From assembly GCA_947034895.1 (NCBI GenBank), contig OX344762.1, forward strand, positions 70,054,981 to 70,118,980: DNA of 64,000 bases, in the 5' to 3' direction. Below are positions 48,301 through 60,239 of the stretch, piece after piece. The stretch comes from Rhytidiadelphus loreus. Lineage: Eukaryota; Streptophyta; Bryopsida; Hypnales; Hylocomiaceae. The notes below the pieces were generated by a model, which searched no databases, had not been told where the DNA came from, and worked only from the letters and a program-made list of their open reading frames with translations. Within the stretch, counting starts at the first letter, position 1, and every line of letters begins with the position of its first letter. The position numbers and the translations under genes are program-made.

Positions 48301-50620
48301 CTAGCGATGCCAATCCCTACACAATTACTGATCCTTGAGGGGTTAACCGATGATGACAAAAATAAGTCACAACACAAACATGCACTACGATACCATCACT
48401 GCCGACAACAAAAACCCACGAACCAGCAGTCCGGACTCGCTGCGACTGTCGCTGCCATAAACAACCTCCACATCACACCCGCAACCAAAGAGCGACCATC
48501 ACAACATGTGCAACACGACCCGCAACGATACAACCCTAATCATTGCGAAGCCGACACATGGTCTCGAACAGTACCTGCAGCAGTCTCGACCACCTTCTCG
48601 ACTTCGGCGACTGCACCACCGATCCCCTCCGCAATCTCCCCCAGCGACAGCGAACGGGGCTCTTCGGCCTTGGAAGAATCATCCGTGCTTTCCTCCGCCG
48701 CGGATGGGGCTTCTTCCGATTGCGCTGCTTCGGGGGTGGAGGTCTCTTCCACAGCAGGCGGCTCGGACACTGCAGGTGGAGGGGTATCCTCCGTTTTGGA
48801 TACTTCTTCCACTGCAGGAGTCTCCATCACTGCACTGGTCTCCTCCAACGCAGGTGCAGGGGTCTCCTCATCCACCGCGAGTCCAGCTGCGTCTACTTGC
48901 GCATCTACAGGTGCTGCAGGTGTCTCAGCCACTGCAGGCGCGGGGGGATCCTCCGTTTGGGATACTTCTTCCACTGCAGGAGTCTCCAGCACTGCACTGG
49001 TCTCCTCCAACACAGGTGCAGGGGTCTCCTCATCCACCGAAGGTCCACCTGCCTCCACTTGCGCATCTACAGATGCTGCAGGTGTCTCAGCCACTGCAGG
49101 CGCGGGGGGAGCCTCCGTTTGGGATACATCTTCCACTGCAGGAGGCTCCTCCACGGCGGGTCCAGCTGCGTCTACTTGCGCATCCACAGATGCTGCAGGT
49201 GTCTCCTCTTCCACTGCAGGTCCAGCGGCCTCTTCTTGTGCACCGACAGACGCAGCAGGCGCGGCCGCCGGGACCAGGTTCGCACTGCGGAAAAACGTCG
49301 CGAACGGGTTGGACGCGCCGCCCGCCCCGACGTTCGTGTTCAGAGACTCGTTGATCGACGTCATGTCCACTTGCGGCTTCATGGTCAGAGCGGCTTTCCC
49401 TCGCTCGATCTTCAGCACGCGCACCGTCACCTCCTGACCCACCGTCAGCAGACTGTCCACGGCCACGTTCTCGCCTCCTTCCGTGATCTCAGATCCGCGC
49501 AGGAAACCCTCCTCGCCCTCCTCCGCGAACGAGATGAACGCTCCATTGCGGATGATGTTCTTCACCGTCCCCTTCAGCTCCTGACCTTTCTTCAACTTCG
49601 TCGCCTACAACGCCCATCACACAAAATCAACATCTCCCCCAAACACCAAAAAACACGCCATTGCAACTCCAAACTTCAAAGGAGTTCATTCATCCGCACT
49701 CTCCCAAGAACGCAGCAACATCACAAGGACACCGCATCCAAACAGGCAGGATGGGGACCAATATCTGTAAGTACATTGTCCAAGGACGAACGCCGGGTCT
49801 CGCCCGGATCGCAACATACCTTCTTATCATCGTTGGACCTCGAGCTCGTCCTGGCAGTGCCACCACCCCGGCCGGCGATCTTGCCCCGGTTCATGGGCTT
49901 GCCGCTGCCGTCGCCCTGCACGCCGGACTCGCCTCCAGACCTCAGGGCCTCCTGCTCCGACTCGCTCTCGTTGTCCCGCATCGATAGCGCGATCCGACCG
50001 GACTTCTCGTTCAACTCCACCACCGTCACGCTCACCTCCTGACCCACCGTCACCACATCGTTCACCTCCTTCACGTACCCGGAGCTCAGTTGAGAGATGT
50101 GCACCAAGCCGTCCGTGAACGCACCGATGTCCACGAAAGCTCCGTAGCTCTGCACGGCGCGGACCTTGCCCGTGAACACGGCCCCCACCACCAGCTGCTC
50201 GGTCGTCACGGTGATTTCCCTTTTCGCACCCGCGGCTTGTCTCCTGATGGTGTTACTCCGCTCCAATTTCTTCGCAGGAGCGTCGGAGGGCTCGGTCCCT
50301 TCGCCTGCTGGGGGGGCCACAGCTTCAGCTGCTGCGGTCTCCTCCTCGGACTCCTCGGAAGGATTGCTCACGGCGGGTTCCTCCACCGTCACACTGCCTT
50401 CCACGGCGGCGAACACCCTGCGACCTCTCGGATGGAAATTGGAGCTGAGGTGGGCACCGCACAGCCTCGAGGCGTGCACCCTCATGGGTCTCACGGGGGC
50501 GCCATCCACCGACGAGCACGACGCCGAAGCCGTGACGCCGGCGCTGCGGGGAAGCCTCGGCGCAGCATTGGCCAGAAGAAGGAAGCTGCTGTCCCTCGTG
50601 GGGAGAGCAATGTACGCCAT
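45330..50620 (-). CDS. PETs: Plastid S1-S1-EF-Ts-EF-Ts polyprotein (PETs)
   Basis: Exons on the minus strand: 50620-49820, 49604-48575, 47763-47216, 47098-46856, 46559-46395, 46190-45876, 45671-45330; all phases close, giving 1147 aa. Residues 1 to about 70 are Ser/Arg/Ala-rich, a likely chloroplast transit peptide. S1 domain 1 spans about 143-216 ([20 protein letters not shown]) and S1 domain 2 about 268-347 ([15 protein letters not shown]). An acidic Pro/Ala/Glu-rich region with a 54-residue repeat follows (about 390-610). EF-Ts domain 1 starts at about 692 ([16 protein letters not shown]) and EF-Ts domain 2 at about 936 ([16 protein letters not shown]). This architecture is that of the green-lineage PETs protein, whose S1 part is known as ribosomal protein PSRP-7. 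EF-Ts recycles EF-Tu in plastid translation. The acidic repeat region probably makes this copy longer than usual. The reverse strand is also open over the repeats, but those frames are shadows. Confidence 0.94.
48769..49250 (-). repeat. 162-bp in-frame tandem repeat in PETs exon 2
   Basis: ACTGCAGG anchors at 48769, 48931 and 49093 are exactly 162 bp (54 codons) apart; the third unit is shortened. Each unit encodes ETPA, VDAQV, EETPAP, EETSAV and EEVSQTED phrases. The region links the S1 and EF-Ts halves. Confidence 0.95.
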
Positions 50621-50955
50621 CCTGCGTGAGACAAAACCCTGTCGGAATTGTTCAGATGTATTGCAAGTTATGCTGGCGGTGCCCAGGTACTACGTGACGA
50701 AAGTGCTACCGACGGCGAGCATTGAAGTAGAATGGCAACTGCTGCATCGCAATTCGGCAAGAAGCTCACAGTAGGAGCTCACATTTTCAAAAGCACATCA
50801 TTCCAATTCTTCGGACCGTAACTATAAAAATGACCTGCTTGCAGGCAATTGCCGTTATAATTCCAACTCCCAACACTGCAAATCAGAGCGAAACCTGATT
50901 CAACAACAATCCAAGCATTGCGAAGACCCAGATAGAACAGCACTCGAAACCTAAA
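49737..50955 (-). repeat. Inverted repeat, left arm, apparently identical to 62782-64000
   Basis: Every position here pairs with its complement such that the two coordinates sum to 113737. Translations in several frames are identical between arms, including in the intron after exon 1, so nucleotide identity is essentially complete over the 1219 bp visible. The arm continues past the window edge on the right. Confidence 0.95.
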
Positions 50956-51536
50956 GCCAGAATTCACTGGACCAGCCCAGCAATGGCGTTCAACATAATT
51001 TGGGTAGTTCCTATTGAGAAGACTCCCAATTGGAGATTCCAACTTGAATACCTTACGAATCAAACGACTAAACAACTTCTGCTCTCAGCATGCGGTGACG
51101 AGAGAACACCCGTTGTTCAGGACAGAAAACTCATCCAAATTTTTGCTGCTTCTGCGAGCATTCCAGACTGCGCGGGATACTGATGAGCCCCACCGGAGCT
51201 TCCGGTGTGTCCGACCCTCAATTCCAAGATCGCCCAAGACTCGAGCACGCACAAAACTACACGGGGCGCGGTAATGCACAAAACTCCCAGCGCAACAATT
51301 GCACCAAACAACCCAGGCCCGAATCGACTTCCAAAGGTTTTCTTTGAGACACAGTTTGGATTTTTCCTCCTCGGCGAAAAATCCAAATGCGGCTAGACAG
51401 AACCCATACGAATGCCAAGCTCAGCGCAACAAAATCCCCACAAATTGGAAATTCCCAAAACCCACGACTGATAAGATAATCAATGAATTACTGCGATAGC
51501 AAATGCTCGAAAGCATCAATGACGCAACTAACTCAC
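50622..51536 (-). promoter_or_regulatory. Predicted leader intron of PETs
   Basis: A good donor, CCAG|GTGAGT (exon ends at 51537), and an acceptor, CACGCAG|G, two bases before the ATG suggest a 915-bp intron in the 5' UTR. The right-hand locus has the same arrangement, with CCAG|GTTAGTG at 61569/61570 and the acceptor at 63115. It is inferred from conservation; no transcript evidence is available. Confidence 0.55.
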
Positions 51537-51870
51537 CTGGTTGTCAAGGAGCGCGCCTACTAATTTGCTCTCCCCTTGTTACTGCAGCAACGTCCGTCCT
51601 ATCCACCACCTCCGAAGCTGGAACCGGAGGATTAGAGAAGAGAACTGAGACAACAAGAGAAGGGGATAGCCGCGCCCAACGAGGTAGCGTTGCCCCAAGT
51701 TGTGGCTGCGGCTACGCCGCTCTCCGAATGCTATCCAAACCCTCGCCGCTGTGGCCTGCACACACTGGCTACCAGTTGAAACATCCGACGTGGAGAGCCA
51801 CGATGATCGCCTGATGGACAGATTCCAGGTTTTCATCTGCTTTTATCCAGAACTATTTCTGTGAATTGAG
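50956..51870 (-). repeat. Diverged inverted repeat, left member
   Basis: It aligns with about 61200-62400 in inverted orientation. Conserved anchors include TCCACCACCTCCGAAGCTGG, the telo-box region, CCGCATTTGG, GTGCAATTGTTGCGCT-like and GTTGAACGCCATTGCTGG-like words. Many substitutions and indels separate the two, unlike the adjoining identical block. Confidence 0.85.
51737..51743 (+). promoter_or_regulatory. Telo-box in the PETs promoter
   Basis: AAACCCTCGCCG starts here and is conserved at the inverted right-hand locus (61370-61376, GCGAGGGTTT). Telo-boxes are typical of promoters of plant translation genes. A nearby word, GTGGCTCTCCACGT, is also conserved in both loci. Confidence 0.55.
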
Positions 51871-52078
51871 TGTTCGAAAACCAGGTCTGCTTCTTTTGGT
51901 CCTGACCTTTCACAAGGTAACCTTACCAAAACTGCCATTCCTATTGCAAAGAGAAAATAAAATAAAATTTAATGTTATTTATGCATATTTAATCCTAGGA
52001 TCTTGCACTAAATTAGTATAAGAATGTGTGGAAGAAATTTCAATAACTTTGATCATGTAGATTTTAAGATATTTGCGT
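51871..52078. other. Short AT-rich spacer
   Basis: No gene or repeat boundary recognised. Confidence 0.6.
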
Positions 52079-52663
52079 TTAACCTCTAAAAGACCAAATG
52101 ACCGTTGAACATACATAAGTGATTTGAAGTAGGTTCCTATGAAGTCAATTTTGGTTGAATTTTCACAAAATCTACAAGGTGTGAACATGTACCCCCTTAG
52201 TGAGAATTTAATTTTTTTCCTTGTTAAGTGCCATGATCAAAACACAAAAGTTATGCTACCTTGAACTTTTCTAATAGCTTAGGTAGCTTTGAGCAACTTT
52301 TGCAAAACTCCTACTTTTGAAACGTGGCAAGTATGTAATTTACATGATACAAGATGTAAATGTCAAAAAAAATAACCATGTGTAGTGTAAAAATCTCACT
52401 CTATGAGGAGTTAAAGGATGCTTGCCCATTCGGGCAAGTTAAAAAAAAAACTTTTTCTTCTAACTTCAAACGTTATAATCTTTCAATCCATGCGGACAAA
52501 ATTTCTAAATTTTTTTCCACACATTCCGACAATAGTCTAGTAAAAAATTGTACAGACAAATCTTGAATAAGAAAAAAAAAATTCATTTTTTTCTCATTGC
52601 CCTAAAAAGTGGCAGTTTTTCACAATTTCTACCTAGAATATACCTCAATCCTTAAGGGGTTAA
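52079..52663. mobile_element. TTAA-bounded MITE, 585 bp
   Basis: The left end is TTAACCTCTAAAAGACC and the right end ATCCTTAAGGGGTTAA. Interior AT-rich and non-coding. Confidence 0.65.
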
Positions 52664-52960
52664 AATGAAGAAAGCAATTTTTTCACCTTGTGTGACTAAA
52701 TTTTAAAACTTTGAATCTTTTTAACTTAAAATTTTTGCAATAAAAGATTTTGGCTTCAAGTTGTTGTTTTTGAAGGTTGAGTTGAAAATGTAGAGAAAAT
52801 ATATTTAAGAAAAAATACTTGATTTTAATTCTTTAAAAAATTATTAAATAGAAGTAGGTAAAGATAAAATGAAAAACTAAATCATTAATAGCTCTAAGAG
52901 GGAATGAAACACACTACTATACTTGGTGGTTAGGACTGGCATTCTCTATCAAATAATGAA

Positions 52961-53363
52961 TTAATCCCTAAAGGACCAAGGCACATTTGGGGCAGAAATT
53001 GTCAAAACATGCCACTTTCTAGGATCAACTGAGAAAAAAGTGATTTAAAAAATAAATTAAATTGTATAAATTTGTACTAGACTACTATTGAATTGAGTAG
53101 TAAAAATTTCATAAACATTGACAAATAAAAAGATTATAATGTAAAAATTAGAAAAATATTTCTAATGTTTCTTTTATCTTTACTTGATAGGGCCAACGGA
53201 CTTCAACTCTTCCAACAAAAATGATTATATTCCCATCAAGGGGATACATGTTCACATGGCTTGTATCAAAATTTTGTGAACATTTGACTTAAATTGACTT
53301 TGTGATCAAGTACCCAATATTTCTTATATATGTTGACTAGTCAGTTTGTCTTTTAGAGGTTAA
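52961..53363. mobile_element. TTAA-bounded MITE, 403 bp
   Basis: The left end is TTAATCCCTAAAGGACCAA and the right end GTCTTTTAGAGGTTAA. It is close to the neighbouring copy at 52079-52663 and shares internal words such as GGATACATGTTCACA with it and with 13045-13935. Confidence 0.72.
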
Positions 53364-54467
53364 AGTTTCCAAATGTGATTTATCAAATGCCTAGAAAAAA
53401 AATATTCTTTTATTTTGAGTATTTTCCATGAAATCTTTCAAAAAGTAATAACATCCCAATAATTTCTACATCAACTTTTCAAGAAATATTTTTTATTGAC
53501 CTTATCTATTGAATACAATAATCCCAATGGTGAGATTGTTTTAGCAAACAAATTAAACCTTATAGAAACTTTTTTTATTGAATTGTGAAAATTGAGTTCA
53601 TAAACAATTCAATACGTTATTTTATTAAGAACATCAATGAAAACAACAAAACATGAAGCTCTATATTTTCCACATAACTAATCAAAATGAAATAAATCAA
53701 AGTTTTCCATATAGAAAAAAATATAACCTACAAGAAATAGGTTTTAAAAAAAAAAAAATCAATTTTTTTCCTATACAACCATAAAACTTTTGTGGCTTTA
53801 AGTGGCATGAATTTTTTTCCCAATCACCGATCGAAATAAAAATTACATTTTTACAAAGATAGTGTGTTTTTCTATCTTCAAATTAAAAAAGAAAATCATG
53901 TTGAAAATTGAAGTTGCAAGAGCCTACTCAAAATCCAAAGCCTCTCCCAAGGGACCTCGGGGCTTTACTAGTTAAATGTAAAGATACATATATGGTAGAT
54001 ATCATTTTGGGGGCGAAATATTGAAAAAATAACTTATTCTTTCCCTTGTTCTCTGCCTAATTGTTTTAATACTATTCCTATCAATTCAATATGTCATGAA
54101 TTAGCATTTTCTTAACATGATTGAAAATTTTCCTATTTAGTTATACGCTTTCAATTTGAAGCACCAAAACCATCATATTTTGTTTACCAAAGAAATCTCA
54201 ATTAATTTGGTAAATGATGTTGTACATAAAATGTGTTTGCCATGACTTGAAATTTGAAGTACCTATTATTGAATTTATGATGAGGATAGTCACCTCGATA
54301 GTAACTTGACTATCTAGGGTAACTTACCTGTCACACTTGGTTTTCAATAAAGTGTCCCCCCCTTCACAAAAATTAGGAGCCATTGGATGGAAGTGGAAAA
54401 AAATTTCCACCCCCTTCACTGAAAAATCAAGAGCCATTGGATCTGAATACGAATATGGATCATTACA
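53364..54467. other. AT-rich spacer, no gene seen
   Basis: Long A/T runs and simple sequence only. Confidence 0.6.
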
Positions 54468-54735
54468 TGTTTTTTGAGGCCTGGGAGAGCCCGTTTCAAG
54501 GCTGTTCCCCTTCACTGTTCCCCGCAGTGAAGGACAGCCGACTGTCAAAAAAAAAAAAAATTTAATTAAATTAAATTTTAATTCTTCAAATGATAAAAGA
54601 AGTTGAATTTTTTTTTTCCGGAAATGACCTGGTCGCCTCTCGACCACGTAGGACGCTGAGGTGGCAGGCCAGTTGTCCGGTTCCCTGCGTTCTCGCAGCA
54701 GGGGAACCCGCAATCTCTTAGAGGCCTCAAAAACA
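54468..54735. mobile_element. MITE with TGTTTTTGAGGCCT ends, 268 bp
   Basis: The left end TGTTTTTTGAGGCCTGGGAG and the right end (reverse complement TGTTTTTGAGGCCTCTAAGAG) are inverted. Inside are further short hairpins (CTTCACTG..CAGTGAAG). The superfamily is not clear. Confidence 0.7.
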
Positions 54736-54935
54736 ATCTAATGACAAATTAGATACAAATACAAATACAAACATGGACTCAAGTATGACTGTACAAATAC
54801 AAATACGAATAAGGATTCAAGTATGACTATACAAATATGGATACAATTATGTATGAATGGAGATATCCCATATTGATTGGATCTCCCTACCCCTCCTGAA
54901 AACTACAAGAGAAGAGGGGGAAGAGTGGGGGGGTT

Positions 54936-55066
54936 AAAAAAAATTTAATTTTAAAGATTTTAATTTTTAATTCACCTCCTTCCCCCCTCAAATTCTTTTT
55001 TAATTTTTTGGGAAGGAGGAGAGGGGTGAATTAAAAATCAAAAACTTTAAAATTAATTTTTTTTTT
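54936..55066. repeat. AT-rich hairpin
   Basis: Arms containing TTAATTTTAAAG, TTTTTAATTCACC and their complements surround a C-rich/G-rich centre. Preceded by a short minisatellite of ACAAATACAAATAC words at 54745-54850. Confidence 0.75.
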
Positions 55067-55726
55067 ATAGTGCACATAGTTTCACTATGCACCATGAAGA
55101 GGCAGTCACTGCCTGTCACAAATCATAATGTAATGAAAAGATGCATATAGCCCTGTGCTTATCCCTATTCATAACAAATGCATAGCTATTGATCTAGAAG
55201 GGGAAAATTTTAAAAAAACATAAAAAAACCATAGCCCTTGATTAAATTTTTTTGGGAAACCTCCGCAACTTTGAATCTCAACCATTGATATGGAAGGGGA
55301 AAATTTTGAATCCCCCTCCCTTGTCATTGATCCTAAAAAAAATGTTGATATGGATACTTACACTAATATACGGTAGTCACCTAATATTGATATGGAATAC
55401 TATATATAGAATATATAAAGATCTTGTATACAAAATACTAATATGGTGTGATGTATAGAAGCAAGCATTGATCTGAGATATGGAATACTAATACTAATGG
55501 CATACAAATACATATACTATATAGATATTTCATATCAATTGTAGTCAAAACAACTTTAAAAAAATTTGAATATGTAGTGGGGTGGGTAATCAATTATTTT
55601 ACAAATGATTTCATTTCACAAGTGAGTAGATTTGTCACAATGTATTCAAAATATTCTAAGGGGGCTCTATGTCAAATTCTTGTTCGTAGTCAAAATTTTC
55701 CAAATTAATCTCATTTTTCAAATGCT

Positions 55727-56312
55727 TTAACCCCTAAGGTCCCATTGTATCCACGGGGAACAAAATGGATTTCGGGTAGGCTCCTATGATCTCAATTTTT
55801 ACTGAAACTTTTTGAAACTTTTTCATAAGATAGATAAACTTGCGAGCTTTCCAGAAATATAATTTTTATTCCAATCGGTGCCTGGGAGTAGAAGTTATGC
55901 CACAATAACCTCAAAATAGGGGAGACTGGGCAGCAAAAAAATTCACAAAAAATTGAAGAAATTTTTTTTTTTTTTTTTTTTTCTAGTAGATTATATTTTC
56001 TTCTAAATGGGAAGCTTTATTTCATTCCATTTGGATTGGTGATGTGAAAGTTATGGAGTTTCTTGTTTTGCCAGCAATCATAGCAACTTCTTGAAAGAAT
56101 TTTTTTCTTCCACTTTGAATGCTAATATCTTTCAATCTACATAGTCAAACATCACAAAATTTTTATTACGTGATCTAAGACAAGTGTAGAACAAGATCCT
56201 ATGGTTAGATTCTAAAAAATATTTTAAGAATTTATTTCATAGGTGAATGTAGCAAAAGTGGTAGTTTTGAGTGGTTTTGGCAAAAAAATGACCTTGGGAC
56301 TTTAGGAGTTAA
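55727..56312. mobile_element. TTAA-bounded MITE, 586 bp
   Basis: The left end TTAACCCCTAAGGTCCCA and the right end TTGGGACTTTAGGAGTTAA are inverted over about 17 bp. Non-coding. Confidence 0.85.
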
Positions 56313-56401
56313 ATCTAGAATTTTGGAATCTTTCATAGCTAAATTAAAAAAATTTCAATATATGAATTTCTAGCATTAGATGTGATATGAGGCTTCTAAG
56401 A

Positions 56402-56449
56402 GATTGTCTGGCCATGGTTCCCTATACTGTGAACCATGGCCAGACAATC
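56402..56449. repeat. Perfect 19-bp inverted repeat, 10-nt loop
   Basis: GATTGTCTGGCCATGGTTC is followed after CCTATACTGT by its exact complement. Two more, imperfect, short hairpins follow at 56595-56670. Confidence 0.95.
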
Positions 56450-56670
56450 ACATTATTTAATTATTAAAAAAAAATTTCAAAATTCAAAAAAAAAATTCAA
56501 ATATTCCATATATATATTTTTTAATTTTAATTTTTTTAATTTTTTTTAATTTTTTTAATTTACTTAAAATATTTCAAAATAAAATAATTTATGCAATCCG
56601 ACATGGGGAGTCTCTTTGTCACGTCGGACTAGTGGTTCTATGACGTTCCCACAATCTGGGAACGTTGGGG

Positions 56671-59600
56671 ACCTTGTAGTTTGCCAATGGCTTGAGAAAT
56701 GATGTAATGAATCCCCATTTTGACAAACAATATGGAATTATAATTTTGAATATTCACACTTATATTTGTATTTGTATTTATATTCATACAATATTTATAT
56801 TTGTACTTACATTTTTTTTTTTTTTTTTTTTTTGAGGGGGGCCCTTAGCAAATGGTTTATTGAAGAGGATTGGCAAATATTTTTTAGTAGATAGTGACCT
56901 ACATTCTTAATAATATTTTAGAATGGTTCTGAAATATCTTTACTTTTTAATATTTTTACACCATTAGGTTCAAGAATAATATGTTTATAAGAGCTCTTAA
57001 GATAAGTGATCATTACAAAGATTCTTGATAAGCCATGCACTATATTTGCATGAATCAACAAAAAAAATTTAACTAAGAAACATTGCTACAATCAATTGCA
57101 ATGTAAGGGATTGCTTGCCTTTTTGATAGGTGCATGGCCTTTTAATATTTTTACACTATTGATTGAAAAATAATATGGTTATGAGAGCTTTTAGGGTACG
57201 TTGATCATTACAAAGATTGTTTTAGACAAATCATATATGCACTATATTTGCGTGAATCAACAATTTTTTTGAATTGAGCAACCTTGCCACAATTAATGGT
57301 AATGTAAAATGTTACTTGCCTTTTTGATGGGATAGTAAGGAAGTCTATGAACTTGATGTTAATCAATATGAAATCCCCCTTCCAAAAAAAAGATTTAAAA
57401 CAATAAAAACAAAGTAAAAGGGGATACACAGGGGCTATTGTGTTTCTATTCAATCCTCTAAAAAAGTTATTTATACAAAAAATCTAAAAGTTCTTTAAAG
57501 TGAATTGCTTGAGGTCCTACTTTCAATTTACATTCTACAATAACCCAAAGTCACCTACATCAAAATATGAAAGAACATATAATTGCAATCTTTTTGCTAA
57601 TCATTGTTCATAATTCTCTACAATAATGGATAGAATGTTTTGAGAAAATAGAGTGACCTAAAAGAAAGCATACCTCAAAGCACAAAAGCAAGAAATAGCA
57701 CCAATTTCACCTTCTACAAGTCATTCTAATTGGATCTACAAAATTCCACTCACCTCCATAAGCACTTGTTGAAATGAGATTACTATGAAGACAAAACATG
57801 AATTTTGTTGTAATTTGCCTCCAAACCTCTAAAGTGTTGAAAAGATTGAAAAATACTACAAGAAAATTGGGGTATAAATGACTGCAAAATGTGACTATGT
57901 GGTAGTCATTTGGACAACAATGATTGAAAAATGACTTCAGACTCTAAAGTTATAGTAGACAAGTAATTCTTTAAATGATTGCCATTTTATTATTACCATC
58001 CAATTCTACCTTGGATGAAGAAAGGATGAGAGGGTCTACGTGATTGATGAGGTGGATGAGAATTTTTGTAGGAAAGGCCAAGCACCTACACATTTTTGAT
58101 GAATTTTTGTTGAGGTGGACAAGAATTTTTGTAGGAAAGGCCACGCACCTACACCTTTTTTGATGAATTTTTGTTGACGTGGACGTCCATGTCAACCACT
58201 TAATATGGAGTCATTTTGCAATTACGATACAATCTAAGTGTTGCTGAAGTGGACATGTCAAAATCATGTCAAAGTCACATTAGAATCATGTTTAAGTAAC
58301 ATTAGAGTCACATTTAAGTCATTTAGAAGTTATGATGGAGTCTTTGGGCAATCCAAATGGATTGACACATGGCAAGTCATTCCACTTGAATTTAGGGTTT
58401 AAATCACTCCAAGGTCATTCAAAGTTCCACAATGACAATGATACATGATACATTATATTTGGCATACATGTCAAATGGCTTTCAAAGCCACTTAGTATGT
58501 AAATATGAAGAGCTGAAATGACAAACCCTTTATAGTAGTGAGGTAGTAGGAGACAAGACAACCCATGTGGGATATGTGAAACGCAAGAATTGTGTTACAA
58601 GTAATATTTTAAACTTCATTAAAGCAAAGTAGATTAACTTTCTTCAAAAAAATTTGAACTTATAAAAGTTGGAAAATCAATCTCACTTTCATTTCCAAAA
58701 ATTTGTTTTAGATTTTGAATGTCAAATTAAAAGTTATAGACAAATTTGCATACACAACAATGTTTAGTGAGGTTGTGCACATCTTAGTTCTTCTTAGAGT
58801 AAATTACTATTACGTGACTTCAAGGTCAGTGAGTTGAAGTCATTTTGAAGTCATACCATTGGGTTGCACCTACCTTTGTCGTATTTGCTCTAATCAAGAA
58901 CAATCTGTCCACTTTGTTTGGCCCAAAAGTTTTTTGTCATTAGGAAAAAAAGAAAGCCATTAAAGGGTTGTGAGTTCCTGATTAAAAAAAACTCCGAGAA
59001 CAATTTATTTAAAAAAAATTAATTAAAAAAACACCCATTAGCAAATTATTGCACTTCTTTAAGGCAGGACAGATCCCAAAAGCAAATGAAAAAACATTAA
59101 AATAATTGAAATAATTTTTTTTACTAAAATGAATTTGTAATTACAAATTTGTATAGTTTGATGTGGTAGGAGGGTGACCACATCAAAATGATTGTTTCTT
59201 TTAATTTTTTAATTTTTGTTATTATTATTTATTATTATTTTTAATATCTAATTTGATTTATTAATTTATTAATATTATTATATTATTATTATTTATATTG
59301 GCCATTGTTCATGAACAATAGCTAGTTCCATTCAAAACTCCATCGTCCTATTCTCTTCATAGTCGCATTCTTGTAATGAGCAAAGATTTTGACAAAGGTA
59401 AGTCCTATCTGAGCAAGCAAAGGTTTGTAAACTAGCAAATGTTGGAGAGGCTGAGAATTTGTCTACAAGTGATATAGCACTCATGTCCTTGTCACACTGC
59501 AATGCAAGGTTCACATGTGGCTTACTAGAATGTGACTATAGAAGTCACTTCTAAGTGGGTGCAATCGCAGCCTAGATAACATTAAGGTAGATGACGTGGA

Positions 59601-60239
59601 AGAGGGAGCAGTCCTTTCCATGTCAATAGTGCCCAAATTCATTCTATCACCATCTAGTTCCCTACTAGGCATTTTTCACTCTTGTTGTAGTAAACACTAG
59701 TCACATCTTGTGTCGTGTTCCATGACTACATCTCCCATGGATGATACTCCGTTAACAACTTCCCTTTGTCAACGACAATGTCAATAGAAAAGTGCAGATG
59801 AAACTATGAAGCCGTCCCGTCTTCATCTTGTAGTCATAATAATGACTTCTGAATGACTAGGATGTTGAGCCAATTTGGAGACTGGTGCAATTACGGAAGC
59901 ACCAGTCACTTTCAAGTCAAACCGGACATGAAGTCATTTATGGGTAGTTGCAAAAGGGGTCCATTTCTTATGTTGAAATTACCAAATAGGCTCAAATTTC
60001 ATGGAAAAGGCAAAAGATCCCACTAAAATACTAAAGAATGTATGTTCACTAACACTAACTATAAAATCATGAATCATTGCAGAATCATAAAATAAACCAA
60101 TGCTTAAAATTGAGTCTTTGTCTCAAAACATAACCCCCATAGCTAAATGCAGCGAACTCCACACTCGGAGAAAACTCTCAGAAACTAAAGAGATGAATCT
60201 GAAGTGATTTTAAACTGAAGCAAATAAGGAACACTAAGG
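56671..60239. other. AT-rich repeats, no gene seen
   Basis: It contains a T-rich run (about 56812-56834), diverged direct repeats of GATCATTACAAAGATT at about 57010 and 57208, a tandem duplication at 58040-58190 (GAATTTTTGTAGGAAAGGCCA), AAGTCA-rich sequence at 57870-59950 and an A/T-only tract at 59200-59290. A CACTACAAGAAAA-like end near 57854 and a TAGTAGTG near 58540 hint at a decayed CACTA element, but the target duplication does not match. Confidence 0.5.

Noticed and set aside
48307..50042. Long plus-strand frames opposite PETs (up to 499 codons)
   Set aside because: Shadows of a GC-rich, repeat-containing exon on the other strand; composition is biased and they ignore the clear PETs exon borders.
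51117..51386. Hydrophobic 89-codon minus-strand frame upstream of PETs
   Set aside because: It lies in the predicted leader intron; the homologous right-hand sequence has frame-breaking indels.
57854..58540. Possible CACTA element (TACTACAAGAAAATTGGGG to TATAGTAGTG)
   Set aside because: Left terminus mutated, weak inverted match and flanking triplets differ (AAA versus AGG).
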